The notes under the pieces are model-generated. The model searched no databases and was not told where the DNA came from. It was given only the letters and a program-made list of their open reading frames with translations. Source: an uncultured Clostridia bacterium (GTDB lineage: Bacteria; Bacillota; Clostridia; Oscillospirales; Acutalibacteraceae). From it: 64,000 nucleotides of DNA. A program made the position numbers and the translations under genes. Positions 27,536-37,323 of this stretch are shown in pieces (positions within the stretch are counted from its first letter, which is position 1; each line of letters begins with the position of its first letter). The stretch is from positions 1 through 64,000 of the forward strand of contig CAJFPJ010000056.1 of NCBI GenBank assembly GCA_904399395.1, in the 5' to 3' direction.

Positions 27536-29146
27536 ATGCGAAAAAATCTGAAAGCCAAAATTATGGAATCTCTCTCCTCCGTCTTGCCCATAACCGTAAT
27601 CGTGCTGATCATGAGCTTTACGCTGGCCCCGCAGATGCCCATCGGTACGCTGATGATGTTTCTGCTGGGTGCGGTGCTTTTGATCCTGGGAATGGGCCTC
27701 TTTTCCTTGGGAGCGGATATGTCCATGATGCCCATGGGAGACGGGATCGGCGGAGAAGTCGTCCGCATGAGCGGAAAAAAATGGAGAATTGTGCTGATCT
27801 GTTTTTTGATCGGCGCCTTTATCACCATAGCGGAGCCGGATTTGCAGGTTTTGGCCAGGCAGGTTCCCGCTGTTCCCGATATTGTGATCATTCTCACAGT
27901 GGCGGCCGGAGTGGGTGTCTTTCTGGTGATTTCCGTCCTCCGCACGCTTTTTGGGAAATTCCCCTTAAACCGCCTTTTGGTGGGGTTTTATATTCTGGTG
28001 TTCGTGTTGGCGCTCTTTGTGCCAAGGGAATTTTTGGCGGTGGCCTTTGATGCCGGCGGCGTGACGACGGGGCCCATAACGGTTCCCTTCATTATGGCGC
28101 TGGGAATCGGCGTAGCGGCCACCCACCATAATGGCAAAAACGCAGAGGAAGACAGCTTCGGCATGGTGGCCCTCTGCAGCATCGGGCCCATTCTGGCTGT
28201 GCTGATTATGGGAATGTGCCTTTCCAATACGGAAATTTCCTACACGCCTTTCACCGTCCCCACCGTCTTTTATTCCCAGGAGGTGGGCCTGCAGTTTTTA
28301 GAAGGATTCCCCGTCTATTTGAAAGAAGTGCTTTTGGGCCTTCTGCCTGTAATTGTATTCTTTGGAATTTTTCAGGTTATTTCTCTCCGGCTCAAAAAGG
28401 AATCCCTGATCCGCCTTATGATAGGCCTTCTGTATACATATGTGGGGCTGGTGCTCTTCCTCACAGGGGTAAACGTGGGCTTTATGCCCGCCGGCAACTA
28501 TCTGGGCAGTGCTATTGCCGAGCTCGACTATAACTGGATTTTGATTCCCATCGGCATGGTGGTGGGCTATTTTATTGTGGCGGCAGAGCCTGCCGTCCAT
28601 GTGCTTAATAAGCAGGTGGAAGAGATCACCGGCGGAGCTGTTCCGCAAAAGGCCATGCAGCTGAGCCTTTCCATAGGCGTAGCAGTTTCTGTGGGAATCG
28701 CCATGCTCCGTGTTCTCACAGGGATATCCATCCTGTGGTTTTTGATTCCCGGCTATGCCGTTGCGTTGGGGCTTACCCGCAAAGTTCCAAAGATTTTCAC
28801 GGCGGTCGCCTTTGACTCCGGCGGCGTAGCCAGCGGGCCCATGACGGCCACCTTCCTTCTGCCCTTTGCCATGGGTGCCTGCAGCGCTTTGGGCGGGGAT
28901 GTGCTTACGGATGCTTTCGGAATAGTGGCCATGGTGGCCATGACGCCTTTGGTGACCATTCAATGCCTGGGGCTGGTGTATCAGAGAAAACTCAAGCGCA
29001 TCAAAGAAGTTACGGATGTAGAGGCTTCCCTCATGGCCCCTGAAGATGATATAATTGATTTCGATGCTTTGGATGCACCGGCTGGGGAAGAGGCCCCGGC
29101 AGAGCAAACGACATTCTATGCAGAGGAGGCCCCCGATGAAGGATAA
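27536..29146 (+). CDS. DUF1538 family membrane protein (two-fold internal repeat)
   Basis: Polytopic; internal repeat AVAFDAGGVTTGPITVPFIMALGIG / AVAFDSGGVASGPMTATFLLPFAMG. Confidence 0.85.
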   Translation: MRKNLKAKIMESLSSVLPITVIVLIMSFTLAPQMPIGTLMMFLLGAVLLILGMGLFSLGADMSMMPMGDGIGGEVVRMSGKKWRIVLICFLIGAFITIAEPDLQVLARQVPAVPDIVIILTVAAGVGVFLVISVLRTLFGKFPLNRLLVGFYILVFVLALFVPREFLAVAFDAGGVTTGPITVPFIMALGIGVAATHHNGKNAEEDSFGMVALCSIGPILAVLIMGMCLSNTEISYTPFTVPTVFYSQEVGLQFLEGFPVYLKEVLLGLLPVIVFFGIFQVISLRLKKESLIRLMIGLLYTYVGLVLFLTGVNVGFMPAGNYLGSAIAELDYNWILIPIGMVVGYFIVAAEPAVHVLNKQVEEITGGAVPQKAMQLSLSIGVAVSVGIAMLRVLTGISILWFLIPGYAVALGLTRKVPKIFTAVAFDSGGVASGPMTATFLLPFAMGACSALGGDVLTDAFGIVAMVAMTPLVTIQCLGLVYQRKLKRIKEVTDVEASLMAPEDDIIDFDALDAPAGEEAPAEQTTFYAEEAPDEG

Positions 29147-29900
29147 AACAACATTAGAAGGCATGGGAAGCTCCGGCCCCAAAAAAGAAACAGGGACTGC
29201 GGGCGGCACAATGCCGATGGATCGTTTTAAGCTTTTAATTGGTATTGTAGATAGAGGGCGGGGAAGCAAAGTGGTGGATTTGTTCCGTTCCCATCACCTG
29301 CATTTTGATTTTGCCTGCCTGGGTTCCGGAACAGCCAGTTCCATTATCCTCAGCTATTTTGGTCTGGATGAAACCGCAAAGGAACTGGTGTGGACCCTTT
29401 CTCCCTGCCGGCGGGTGCCGGCCGTTCTGCAGGAGGCTAAAACCCGCCTTAAGCTGGAAAAACCGGGGAGCGGGATCCTGTTTTCGATTCCCCTTTCTGC
29501 TATCAGCGGGCAGATCCCACCCGTTCTTATCAAGCCGGAATACAGCGAGGAGGATATAAATATGGATACATCGCAGACTCTCCCAAAAGAGAAAAAAGCA
29601 TATGAGTTGGTTCTCACCATTGCCAACCGCGGTTTTACCGACCACATTATGGAAGCTGCGCGGGGAGCCGGCGCCAAGGGCGGAACGGTGATTCTGGCCC
29701 GCCGCGTGGGCTATGAAGACGATCAGAACCTACTGGGTTTTACCCTGCAGCCGGAGAAAGAGATCATCGCCATACTGGTTCCCAAAGAGGATAAGCTCCC
29801 CGTAATGCGTGCCATCAACCGGGAGGCCGGCTTGAAAACAGAATGCAGGGGGATTCTCTTTTCCCTCCCTGTGGACGACATTTTGGGGCTGCAGGAGTAA
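29136..29900 (+). CDS. PII-like protein with two tandem PII-like halves
   Basis: Second half ELVLTIANRGFTDHIMEAARGAGAKGGTVILARR...EKEIIAILVPKEDKLPVMRAINRE; first half FKLLIGIVDRGRGSKVVDLFRSHHL. Confidence 0.8.
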   Translation: MKDKTTLEGMGSSGPKKETGTAGGTMPMDRFKLLIGIVDRGRGSKVVDLFRSHHLHFDFACLGSGTASSIILSYFGLDETAKELVWTLSPCRRVPAVLQEAKTRLKLEKPGSGILFSIPLSAISGQIPPVLIKPEYSEEDINMDTSQTLPKEKKAYELVLTIANRGFTDHIMEAARGAGAKGGTVILARRVGYEDDQNLLGFTLQPEKEIIAILVPKEDKLPVMRAINREAGLKTECRGILFSLPVDDILGLQE

Positions 29901-29904
29901 AATT

Positions 29905-29956
29905 GAAAAAACGAAGTGGCATTCCCTTTCGATGGGAATGCCGCTTCGTTTTTTCA
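29905..29956. terminator. Strong bidirectional terminator
   Basis: gaaaaaacgaagtggcattccc tttcgat gggaatgccgcttcgttttttc (one mismatch/wobble), A/T runs on both sides. Confidence 0.9.
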
Positions 29957-29970
29957 GAAAGTTTTTCCTG

Positions 29971-30450
29971 TCAACAGGCGGGAAGAAGAGTATTCATAGC
30001 AAGAAGAAGCGCCTCTAGAATTTTACAAAGAAACTGCCAATTTTCTCTCTTTTTAGCTCCTGTAGCCGCCAGATATTTTTCGCCTTCAGGAGTGATGATA
30101 TACTGCGGGACGCCATGGAAGACTTTGTAGCGTTTCAGACACTTGGCTTCCAGAAGCGCTTGTATATACTGCTGAAACTTCTCTTCCGATATATGGTACA
30201 TGCTGGCAAAAACAGACTTCTCTTGCTGAGTGGCACGCAGTATGCTGGCTAAGATGCTTTCTTCTTTGCAGGCGCGCGCTCTGGTATAGGGCGGGAGAGA
30301 TTCTTCTGGAATTTTCCATTCCCTTGTTTCGGGATCTATATGGGCGCCTGGAAGATACTGGTGCTGAAGCCATCTGTCAATGGTGGCAACGCTGCGGATG
30401 TTGTGCTTTTCTGCAAATTCCTTTCGGGTGAGCATGCGTTCTGCTTTCAT
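29971..30450 (-). CDS. Putative HTH-containing DNA-binding protein
   Basis: LTRKEFAEKHNIRSVATIDRWLQHQYLPGAHIDPETREWKIPEESL, MerR/excisionase-like HTH. Confidence 0.6.
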   Translation of the reverse strand: MKAERMLTRKEFAEKHNIRSVATIDRWLQHQYLPGAHIDPETREWKIPEESLPPYTRARACKEESILASILRATQQEKSVFASMYHISEEKFQQYIQALLEAKCLKRYKVFHGVPQYIITPEGEKYLAATGAKKRENWQFLCKILEALLLAMNTLLPAC

Positions 30451-30631
30451 GGAACCATCCCTTTCTCTCTGTGCACAAGGGTGCAGCGGCATCGAAGAAT
30501 ACCGCCGGCGCTCTCTTGCTTCCTTGACCTTTTTACAATACTAGTATACAGGAAGAAGTGTCCCATAAAACGGAATCTATTTTGAAAGAGAGAAGAAATT
30601 TCAGGCAGAGAGCCGAGAAGATTTTGTTGGA

Positions 30632-32296
30632 TTATTCCCTGCTCTGATTCTGCCCCCGATATTCGTTGGGGGTCGCGCCCGTATATTTTTTGAAGGCCCG
30701 GTTAAAGGTCTGGGTGGTGACATATCCCGTTTTTTGGGCGATGATCTGTATTTTATCGTGGGAGTTCCGCAGAAGCTTTTGGGCCAGATGCATGCGCAGG
30801 TCGAGAATATAGCGGTTTAGATTCTGCCCGGTGGCCTCCTTGAAGAGCCGGGAAAGGTAAGAGGGGTGCAGATGGGCCACGGCGGAAAGGGCGGTGAGGG
30901 AGAGGTCGGCGTGCAGGTTCTTGTGAATATAGTCTTCCACAGTGGGGACGGCGTCCAGAAACCGTTCCCGCTCGTTTTGGGAGTGAAGCTCCATCACCCT
31001 TTGAGAGAGCATTTCCAGATAGTATACGGCCTTTTCCCAGGAGCCGTGGGCCTCCGGCTGGAAGAGCTCCTGAAGAGGGATGTCCTCCTCGATCTGTTCC
31101 CGAAGATCCCAGAGGTTTATGTATTTTAGCAGAAGCGCGGCGATGCGGAAGTAGATTTCTGCGGCGGGCTCCTTCTGGGAGAGGGGAAGGCGGGAAAGCC
31201 CCGCTGTCACAGAGCCAAAGGCGGCATAAAAGCCTTCTTTGTCCCCCAGATCCAGAGCGCTTTCCAAAGCAGGGAAGCTTTTCATCAGTTCTGCTGCGTT
31301 CTTTTGGCCCTCTGCCGGCGGCGCCGGCTGGCGCCCGGCTTCCCAGATGCCCTCTGAAAACCGGTAGCGGCCGTAGCCCAGAGTCTGGCGTATGGAAAAA
31401 TAGGCGGCGGAAAGATCCTGCAGGAGCACGGGGGCGGGCTGATAGGCGATGGAGACCGTCCTTTTCAGATTTTGGCGGCAGCTTTTCTGTATCTCCTCAA
31501 AAATCGTATCGCGGATCGCGCGGGTATGGGGCGTTCCCTTCCGTTGGGGAAGCTGCAGGATCCAGATGAGAAAGGAATGATCCACAAAGCAGCAGAAACG
31601 GGAGGTGTAATCCCGGATGGAATCCTGGCAAACGGCCTGCAGGGAATAGAGAAGGAGCTTTTCTTCCCGGGAGTTCGGGGAGTTTTCCTGCCCCTCTGCG
31701 TTTTGGGGCTCCCTGGGCGGGCGGTCCGGGCAGAGCCCGAAGAGAAGGGCGGGGCTTCCGGCCTTCAGAAAAATATTCAGCTCGTCGAATGTATCCTGGT
31801 TGATATCCCCCAGAGGGCAGCTCCCCTCCAGCAGAGAGGAGAGATACTGCTCCCGCAGAAGGGGGATGGCCCGCACATAGTATTGCCGGGCCTGCTCCAG
31901 AGCGTCGTTGAGAAGGGTTTTCTGCTCCAGCTCCCGGATGACCTCCTGCACGGTGTCCCGGATTTTTTGATCGGGCTCCATTTTGGTCAGATACCGCACG
32001 TCCCGGTTCTGGATGGATTGGTATACATAGTCGAAATCCCGGACGCCGCTGATAAAAATCACCCGGCAGCGGGACCACCGCTTTTTGATCTCCTGATACA
32101 TGGCGAGCCCGTTCATTTCCGGCATATGGATGTCTGTGAGCACAATATCCACCCGGATCCTTTCCAGAGTCAGAAGGGCTTCTGAGGCCGAAAAGGCGGA
32201 AAGAAGCTCCAGATCGTCCCCTTTAAGGCCCTCCAGAATGTCCATCAGGCCTTCCGCCACCTCCGGCTCATCATCCACCACTAGAAGCCTGTACAT
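30632..32296 (-). CDS. YesN-type response regulator (REC + AraC HTH)
   Basis: MYRLLVVDDEPEVAEGLMDIL...DIVLTDIHMPEMNGL; C-terminal AraC HTH. Confidence 0.93.
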   Translation of the reverse strand: MYRLLVVDDEPEVAEGLMDILEGLKGDDLELLSAFSASEALLTLERIRVDIVLTDIHMPEMNGLAMYQEIKKRWSRCRVIFISGVRDFDYVYQSIQNRDVRYLTKMEPDQKIRDTVQEVIRELEQKTLLNDALEQARQYYVRAIPLLREQYLSSLLEGSCPLGDINQDTFDELNIFLKAGSPALLFGLCPDRPPREPQNAEGQENSPNSREEKLLLYSLQAVCQDSIRDYTSRFCCFVDHSFLIWILQLPQRKGTPHTRAIRDTIFEEIQKSCRQNLKRTVSIAYQPAPVLLQDLSAAYFSIRQTLGYGRYRFSEGIWEAGRQPAPPAEGQKNAAELMKSFPALESALDLGDKEGFYAAFGSVTAGLSRLPLSQKEPAAEIYFRIAALLLKYINLWDLREQIEEDIPLQELFQPEAHGSWEKAVYYLEMLSQRVMELHSQNERERFLDAVPTVEDYIHKNLHADLSLTALSAVAHLHPSYLSRLFKEATGQNLNRYILDLRMHLAQKLLRNSHDKIQIIAQKTGYVTTQTFNRAFKKYTGATPNEYRGQNQSRE

Positions 32297-34121
32297 CTTC
32301 AGATCCCCCTTTACGTTCTTCGGATACAGAAATGCGAAGCACCACCCGAAGGCCCCCCAGCGGGCTGCGGCTCAGGAATACACCGCAGCCCTCCCCATAC
32401 CGCAGGCGCAGCCTTCTGTGGATATTGATCATGCCGGTGATCTCCGTGGGGCGCTGAGCCTCCAGTTTTTTCTGCATGGCCGCTATGGCTGCGTCCGTGA
32501 GGTTTTCCCCCGTATCCTCGGCGATAATATCGAAATATCCCCCTTCCCGCAGGAGATAGTGCATCCGGAATACGGTGTTCCCCGAGCGGTTTTCCGCCGC
32601 ATATTTGACGGCGTTCTCGCAAACAGGCTGCAGGATCAGCCGCGGCACAGGGAAGCTTCTCATGGAATCGGGCAGGGGCGCTATTTCCACCTGCAGCCGG
32701 TTCCTGAAGCGGATCCGCTGTATTTCACAATAACTGCGGGCATGGGTGAGCTCCTCCTCCAGGGGGAGGATATCCCGGCCGTTGCGGGTGATGTATTGAA
32801 AATAAGAGCCCATAAGGCCGGAAAGCAGGAGGGCGCCTTCCGTGTCCTCGGCCCGGATGCGTTTGTTGAGGATAAAGAAGCTGTTGTATAGAAAATGCGG
32901 GTCGATCTGGGATTGAAGCTGCTTTAGCTCGGCCTTTTGGGCCAGCATCTGCTGCTGATAGGCCTGGCGGATGGATTCCTGCAGGCGGAGGATCATTCTG
33001 TCGAAGGCCTGATACAGATAATGGAATTCCCCCTGGCCGCCGGGGCAGATCTGGATATTCAGATTCCCCTCTTCTATCGTGTGGAAGGCTTTTACAAGAC
33101 GCTTCAGAGGTTTGTGCACAAGGGTATACAGAAACAGGGAAAAAACCAGGGAAGCAGCAACAAGGACGCTGAAGAGCAGCCAGATCATCCGATAAAAGGG
33201 CTGCATCTCCTTTTCGATGGCGCTTTCCGGCAGATATTGGATCAGGTAGATCTCTGCGGGGTAAAGCTGCCGGCAGAGGGCCGTATATCTCTGGGATTCA
33301 CAGGAAAACTGCAGGATCCGGGAATCTGTGGAATCCTCCTTTGGCAGGCCTGCCAAAGAGGCGTATAGTTCCGTTCCCGACGGCACAGGCGTTTCTGCAA
33401 GGAGAATGCCGTTTCTAGGGCAGAAAAGGAGCATGTTGGTTTCAGAAGCGTCGCATTGCTCAGAAAAGAAATTGCCGATGGAAAGGTTAGAAAAAGCTGT
33501 CTGGATAAAAAACGCTGGTTTTTCCGGATTCTTCCAGCTGGCGTATACACTTTCCGTTATATAGATAAGCTTTCCGTCCTTATAAAAGAGCTCATCCTTT
33601 TTCAGAGAAGAAAGGGAAGCGTATACATCCCGCTGCTCCTGAAGGGCTTTGCCGGTGGAGTAGGTGGTGATGTTGGCGTCTATATCGGGAATATAGACGT
33701 TTATGCTCTCAATAAACCGGCTGCCGGATTGAACGGCCCAGAGCTTATCCTTGATATTGCTCATGGCCTCCGAAAGGGCATAGGTGCTGTATTGGCCGGA
33801 GAAGAGGCTCAGCTTGTTGATATCCCAGTTGGTATTGAGCACCGTCTGCAGAGCCTGCAGGCGGTTGAATTCATTTTTCAGGATGCTTGAGGAATAGTTC
33901 CCCGTATTTTCCACAGAACGGATCAGCTCCCGCCGGATTTTATCCGTTCCCTGCCGGTAAAGCAGGAGGCTTCCCGAAAACAGAAGCAGCATGGCAAGGC
34001 CGAACACCAGGCAGGTCTTATGAAAGGTGGTGCATACAAATTTGCGCTTTTTTTCCGTGAGGATCACCTGCTTTCGTGCTGCATATATTCCGGTTTTGCT
34101 TCCGGTTGTGGAAAACGGCAA
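32271..34121 (-). CDS. YesM-type sensor histidine kinase
   Basis: TM-flanked sensor, HAMP-like, AELKQLQSQIDPHFLYNSFFILN, HATPase domain; start codon uncertain. Confidence 0.9.
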   Translation of the reverse strand: MPFSTTGSKTGIYAARKQVILTEKKRKFVCTTFHKTCLVFGLAMLLLFSGSLLLYRQGTDKIRRELIRSVENTGNYSSSILKNEFNRLQALQTVLNTNWDINKLSLFSGQYSTYALSEAMSNIKDKLWAVQSGSRFIESINVYIPDIDANITTYSTGKALQEQRDVYASLSSLKKDELFYKDGKLIYITESVYASWKNPEKPAFFIQTAFSNLSIGNFFSEQCDASETNMLLFCPRNGILLAETPVPSGTELYASLAGLPKEDSTDSRILQFSCESQRYTALCRQLYPAEIYLIQYLPESAIEKEMQPFYRMIWLLFSVLVAASLVFSLFLYTLVHKPLKRLVKAFHTIEEGNLNIQICPGGQGEFHYLYQAFDRMILRLQESIRQAYQQQMLAQKAELKQLQSQIDPHFLYNSFFILNKRIRAEDTEGALLLSGLMGSYFQYITRNGRDILPLEEELTHARSYCEIQRIRFRNRLQVEIAPLPDSMRSFPVPRLILQPVCENAVKYAAENRSGNTVFRMHYLLREGGYFDIIAEDTGENLTDAAIAAMQKKLEAQRPTEITGMINIHRRLRLRYGEGCGVFLSRSPLGGLRVVLRISVSEERKGGSEDVQASSGG

Positions 34122-34256
34122 CCTACACTTTTTCGTTTGGCTTTATTTTTATAGGGAAAAAGAAAAAGTGTCTCATTATACCGGATAATGAGACACTTTA
34201 TAAAATCTATTAAAGAAAGCACATGGGAAGAAAAAGTGAACGAAAAAGTGTAGGTT
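34120..34256. promoter_or_regulatory. Nested inverted repeats with several AAAAAGTG motifs (candidate operator)
   Basis: 18-bp IR aacctacactttttcgtt...aacgaaaaagtgtaggtt enclosing a 15-bp stem aaagtgtctcattat...ataatgagacacttt. Confidence 0.7.
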
Positions 34257-34567
34257 TTTGTGCAGGTTTTCTATTAAAGTATATAAAATAGATGTGGATT
34301 AGTCAATAATTTAGTTTAAAAAGTTAAGCAATGTTCAAATATCTTAAAATTCGCCTCTAAAAAACGGTTAATTCCTCCGATATAATAAAAAGCAGAAACA
34401 ATCCTGCAGCTTCCGGAAGCGAAACAGGAGCCGGCACATTGGGGCTGTTTGAACCGCGTCCCGCAGACAGATCGGGACGCTCGCATGCCTTCATGCCCGC
34501 ATGTGTGTTGACCGCCGTAAAATTTATGGCGGCAGTTCGTTTTGGATTATGAGTATGTAAGGAGGAA

Positions 34568-36286
34568 ATGAAAATGAAGAATAAGGGCAAGCGGTTTTTG
34601 GCGCTGCTTCTTGCCTGCGCTTTGATGGCCGGCCCGGCCGCGGGCTGCCAGTCGGGAGAAAATGCTTCTGAAGGAGGCTCTTCCGCAGGTTCTGGGGAAA
34701 GCTCCGGTTCCGCTCCGGTGGAGGATGCGGATCCCTATGGTCCTATGCCAGAAAGAGTCACTTTGACTATCGGGCGCAGCGAGGATGCAAACGTAACGTA
34801 TGTGGAAGGGGAAAATTCGGCGGATAACTACGTGGTTCGCTATATGAGCGATAAGCTGAACATCGATTATAAGCATGCGTTCAGCGTACCTGGCACAGAA
34901 TACAGCAATAAGGTATCCCTGGCTATAACGGGCGGGGATATCCCCGATACCATGACGGTTTCAGAGATCCAGCTCCGCCAGCTGGTAGAAGCGGATATGA
35001 TCGAGGATCTGACGGACGTGATGAATACATATATGTCCGACAGCCTGAAAGCCCGCTACGACACCACCGACGGCTATGCGCTGGAAAGCGCCACCTTCGA
35101 CGGGAAAATCATGGCCATTCCCAACGTGAACGCTGGCGAGGACGCCATCCCCATGCTGTATATCCGCCAGGACTGGCTGAAAGAATGTGGCCTGGAGGCC
35201 CCCAAGACCATGGAAGACGTCATCAACATCGCCAAGACCTTCAAGGAAAAAAAGATGGGCGGGGAAAATACCTGCGGCCTGCTGGTGCAGCAGGAGATCG
35301 TCACTGTGGGCAACAGCATGTATGGTTTGGATGCGGTGTTCGGCGTGCATCATTCCTTCCCGGAGCTGTGGTATACCAAGGATGACGGCAGCCTGACGTA
35401 TGGATCTATCGAACCTGAAACGAAGGAAGCCCTGGGCCAGCTTCGCCAAATGGTAGAGGACGGCGTGATCGAGAAGGAATTCTCCGTCCGCGATCAGGAT
35501 AAGTGCAACGAGCTTGTGACCTCCGGCAAGGCGGGCATCTTCTTTGCCTGCTGGTGGAATCTGAACTGGCCTCTCTTTGATATGACTAAGGAAGATCCCA
35601 ATGTGGAATGGGACGCCTATATGGTCCCTCTGGATGAAGACGGAAAATACAACACCCATATGATGGCTCCCTCCACCAATTATCAGGTGGTGCGCAAGGG
35701 CTATGAATACCCGGAGGCCGTGGTGAAAACCGCCAATATGCAGGTGGATATCGACATCGACCAGGGCAACAGCATCAAGGAAAGCAACGACATCAGCTTC
35801 AGCTGGACCATGATGCCCTTCTCTTTGCTTCTCACAGGTTACGACACCCGCCAGACGGACGCCATCCGCACACTGGATATCGCAGAGGGAAGGATCACAG
35901 AGGATCAGTATACCGACGCGGAAAAAAATGTGATCAACGACCCGGAGCGGTATAAAGTCAGCCAGTATAACGCCATCAAAACCTTTAATGAAGGCGGGTA
36001 TCCGGCTCTGTTTGAAAACAACCTCAATTCTCCCTGGGCCTTCTGGAAGGGCTGCCATATCATGGCTTTGGAGCAGGAAAACACCAACCATGTGATGGGC
36101 GCCACCTATTCCTATTCTCCCACCATGGAGAGCAAATGGGCCACCCTCCAGAAGCTGGAATCCGAAACCTTCCTGCAGATTCTCACAGGCGATAAGCCTC
36201 TGGATGAGTTTGATACCTTCGTCAGCCAATGGAAATCTCTGGGCGGCGATACCATCCTTCAGGAACTGACCGATATGATGAAATAA
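34568..36286 (+). CDS. Extracellular solute-binding lipoprotein of a sugar ABC transporter
   Basis: Lipobox-like LMAGPAAGCQSG, solute-binding protein features, followed by two permease genes. Confidence 0.9.
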   Translation: MKMKNKGKRFLALLLACALMAGPAAGCQSGENASEGGSSAGSGESSGSAPVEDADPYGPMPERVTLTIGRSEDANVTYVEGENSADNYVVRYMSDKLNIDYKHAFSVPGTEYSNKVSLAITGGDIPDTMTVSEIQLRQLVEADMIEDLTDVMNTYMSDSLKARYDTTDGYALESATFDGKIMAIPNVNAGEDAIPMLYIRQDWLKECGLEAPKTMEDVINIAKTFKEKKMGGENTCGLLVQQEIVTVGNSMYGLDAVFGVHHSFPELWYTKDDGSLTYGSIEPETKEALGQLRQMVEDGVIEKEFSVRDQDKCNELVTSGKAGIFFACWWNLNWPLFDMTKEDPNVEWDAYMVPLDEDGKYNTHMMAPSTNYQVVRKGYEYPEAVVKTANMQVDIDIDQGNSIKESNDISFSWTMMPFSLLLTGYDTRQTDAIRTLDIAEGRITEDQYTDAEKNVINDPERYKVSQYNAIKTFNEGGYPALFENNLNSPWAFWKGCHIMALEQENTNHVMGATYSYSPTMESKWATLQKLESETFLQILTGDKPLDEFDTFVSQWKSLGGDTILQELTDMMK

Positions 36287-36385
36287 TTCGGAATACGATA
36301 TCGGCGGAATAGACCGGCCGGCCGGTGCGGAAGGGAATTCCCGGTTCCGACGCCGGCCGGCCCTTTGCAAGGGAGGCTGAGGTCT

Positions 36386-37306
36386 TTGACAAAGGTTAAG
36401 AATAAAGGGCAGAGAAAGCGGATTTGGACGCTTCCCTACCACCTGATGCTTCTGCCGGGAATTCTGTTTCTGCTTGTGTATCATATTGCCCCCATGTTCG
36501 GCTCTGTGATCGCGTTTCAGGATTTTGTCCCGGCCAAGGGATTTTTCGGCTCCAAATGGGTGGGACTGGAAAATTTCAAGTTTATGTTCCAATTGCCGGA
36601 TACTTGGAGCATCCTTTCCAATACCCTGATAATAGCCGTTTCGAAAATCATTTTCAATCTGATTTTTGCCGTTCTTTTTGCGGTGCTGCTCAATGAGCTG
36701 CGGCATCTATGGCTGAAGAAAACGATTCAGACGATCGCGTATCTGCCGCATTTTCTTTCCTGGGTCATTCTGGCGACCATCTTTCGCGATATCCTGGATC
36801 CCAGCGGATTGGTGAACACTGTGCTCATGAATCTGCACCTCATCGGCGAACCGATCTTCTTTCTGGGAGATAACAGCTGGTTCCAGGGCGTAATCGTGGC
36901 CACAGATGTGTGGAAGGAATTCGGATACAACGCCGTTATGTTCATCGCCGCTCTGGCGGGTGTAAATCCGGAGCTCTATGAGGCCGCCGCCATGGACGGC
37001 GCGGGAAGGCTCCGCCGGATCTGGCATATTACGCTCACCAGTATCCGGCCCACCATCGTTCTGGTGGCTACGCTGAACATTGCCAATATCTTCAACGCAG
37101 GCTTCGATCAGATCTTTAATCTTTACAGCCCTGTGGTGTATGCCACCGGAGACGTGATCGACACTTATGTTTACAGGGCAGGTTTTGTCAGCGCCCAGTA
37201 TTCCCTGGCCACCGCGGTAGGACTCATGAAATCTGTGGTGAGCTTTATTCTGATCATCGTTTCCTATAAGCTGGCGGACCGCTTTGCGGGCTACCGGATT
37301 TTCTGA
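36386..37306 (+). CDS. ABC transporter permease (LplB-like)
   Basis: AAMDGAGRLRRIWHITLTSIRPTIV EAA-loop; TTG start preceded by gggaggctgagg. Confidence 0.9.
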   Translation: MTKVKNKGQRKRIWTLPYHLMLLPGILFLLVYHIAPMFGSVIAFQDFVPAKGFFGSKWVGLENFKFMFQLPDTWSILSNTLIIAVSKIIFNLIFAVLFAVLLNELRHLWLKKTIQTIAYLPHFLSWVILATIFRDILDPSGLVNTVLMNLHLIGEPIFFLGDNSWFQGVIVATDVWKEFGYNAVMFIAALAGVNPELYEAAAMDGAGRLRRIWHITLTSIRPTIVLVATLNIANIFNAGFDQIFNLYSPVVYATGDVIDTYVYRAGFVSAQYSLATAVGLMKSVVSFILIIVSYKLADRFAGYRIF

Positions 37307-37323
37307 GAGGAGGGGATTCGCAT

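Noticed and set aside
34961-36706. 581-aa minus-strand ORF antisense to the solute-binding protein
   Set aside because: Overlaps a clear lipoprotein gene and part of the permease; His/Gly-rich antisense composition.
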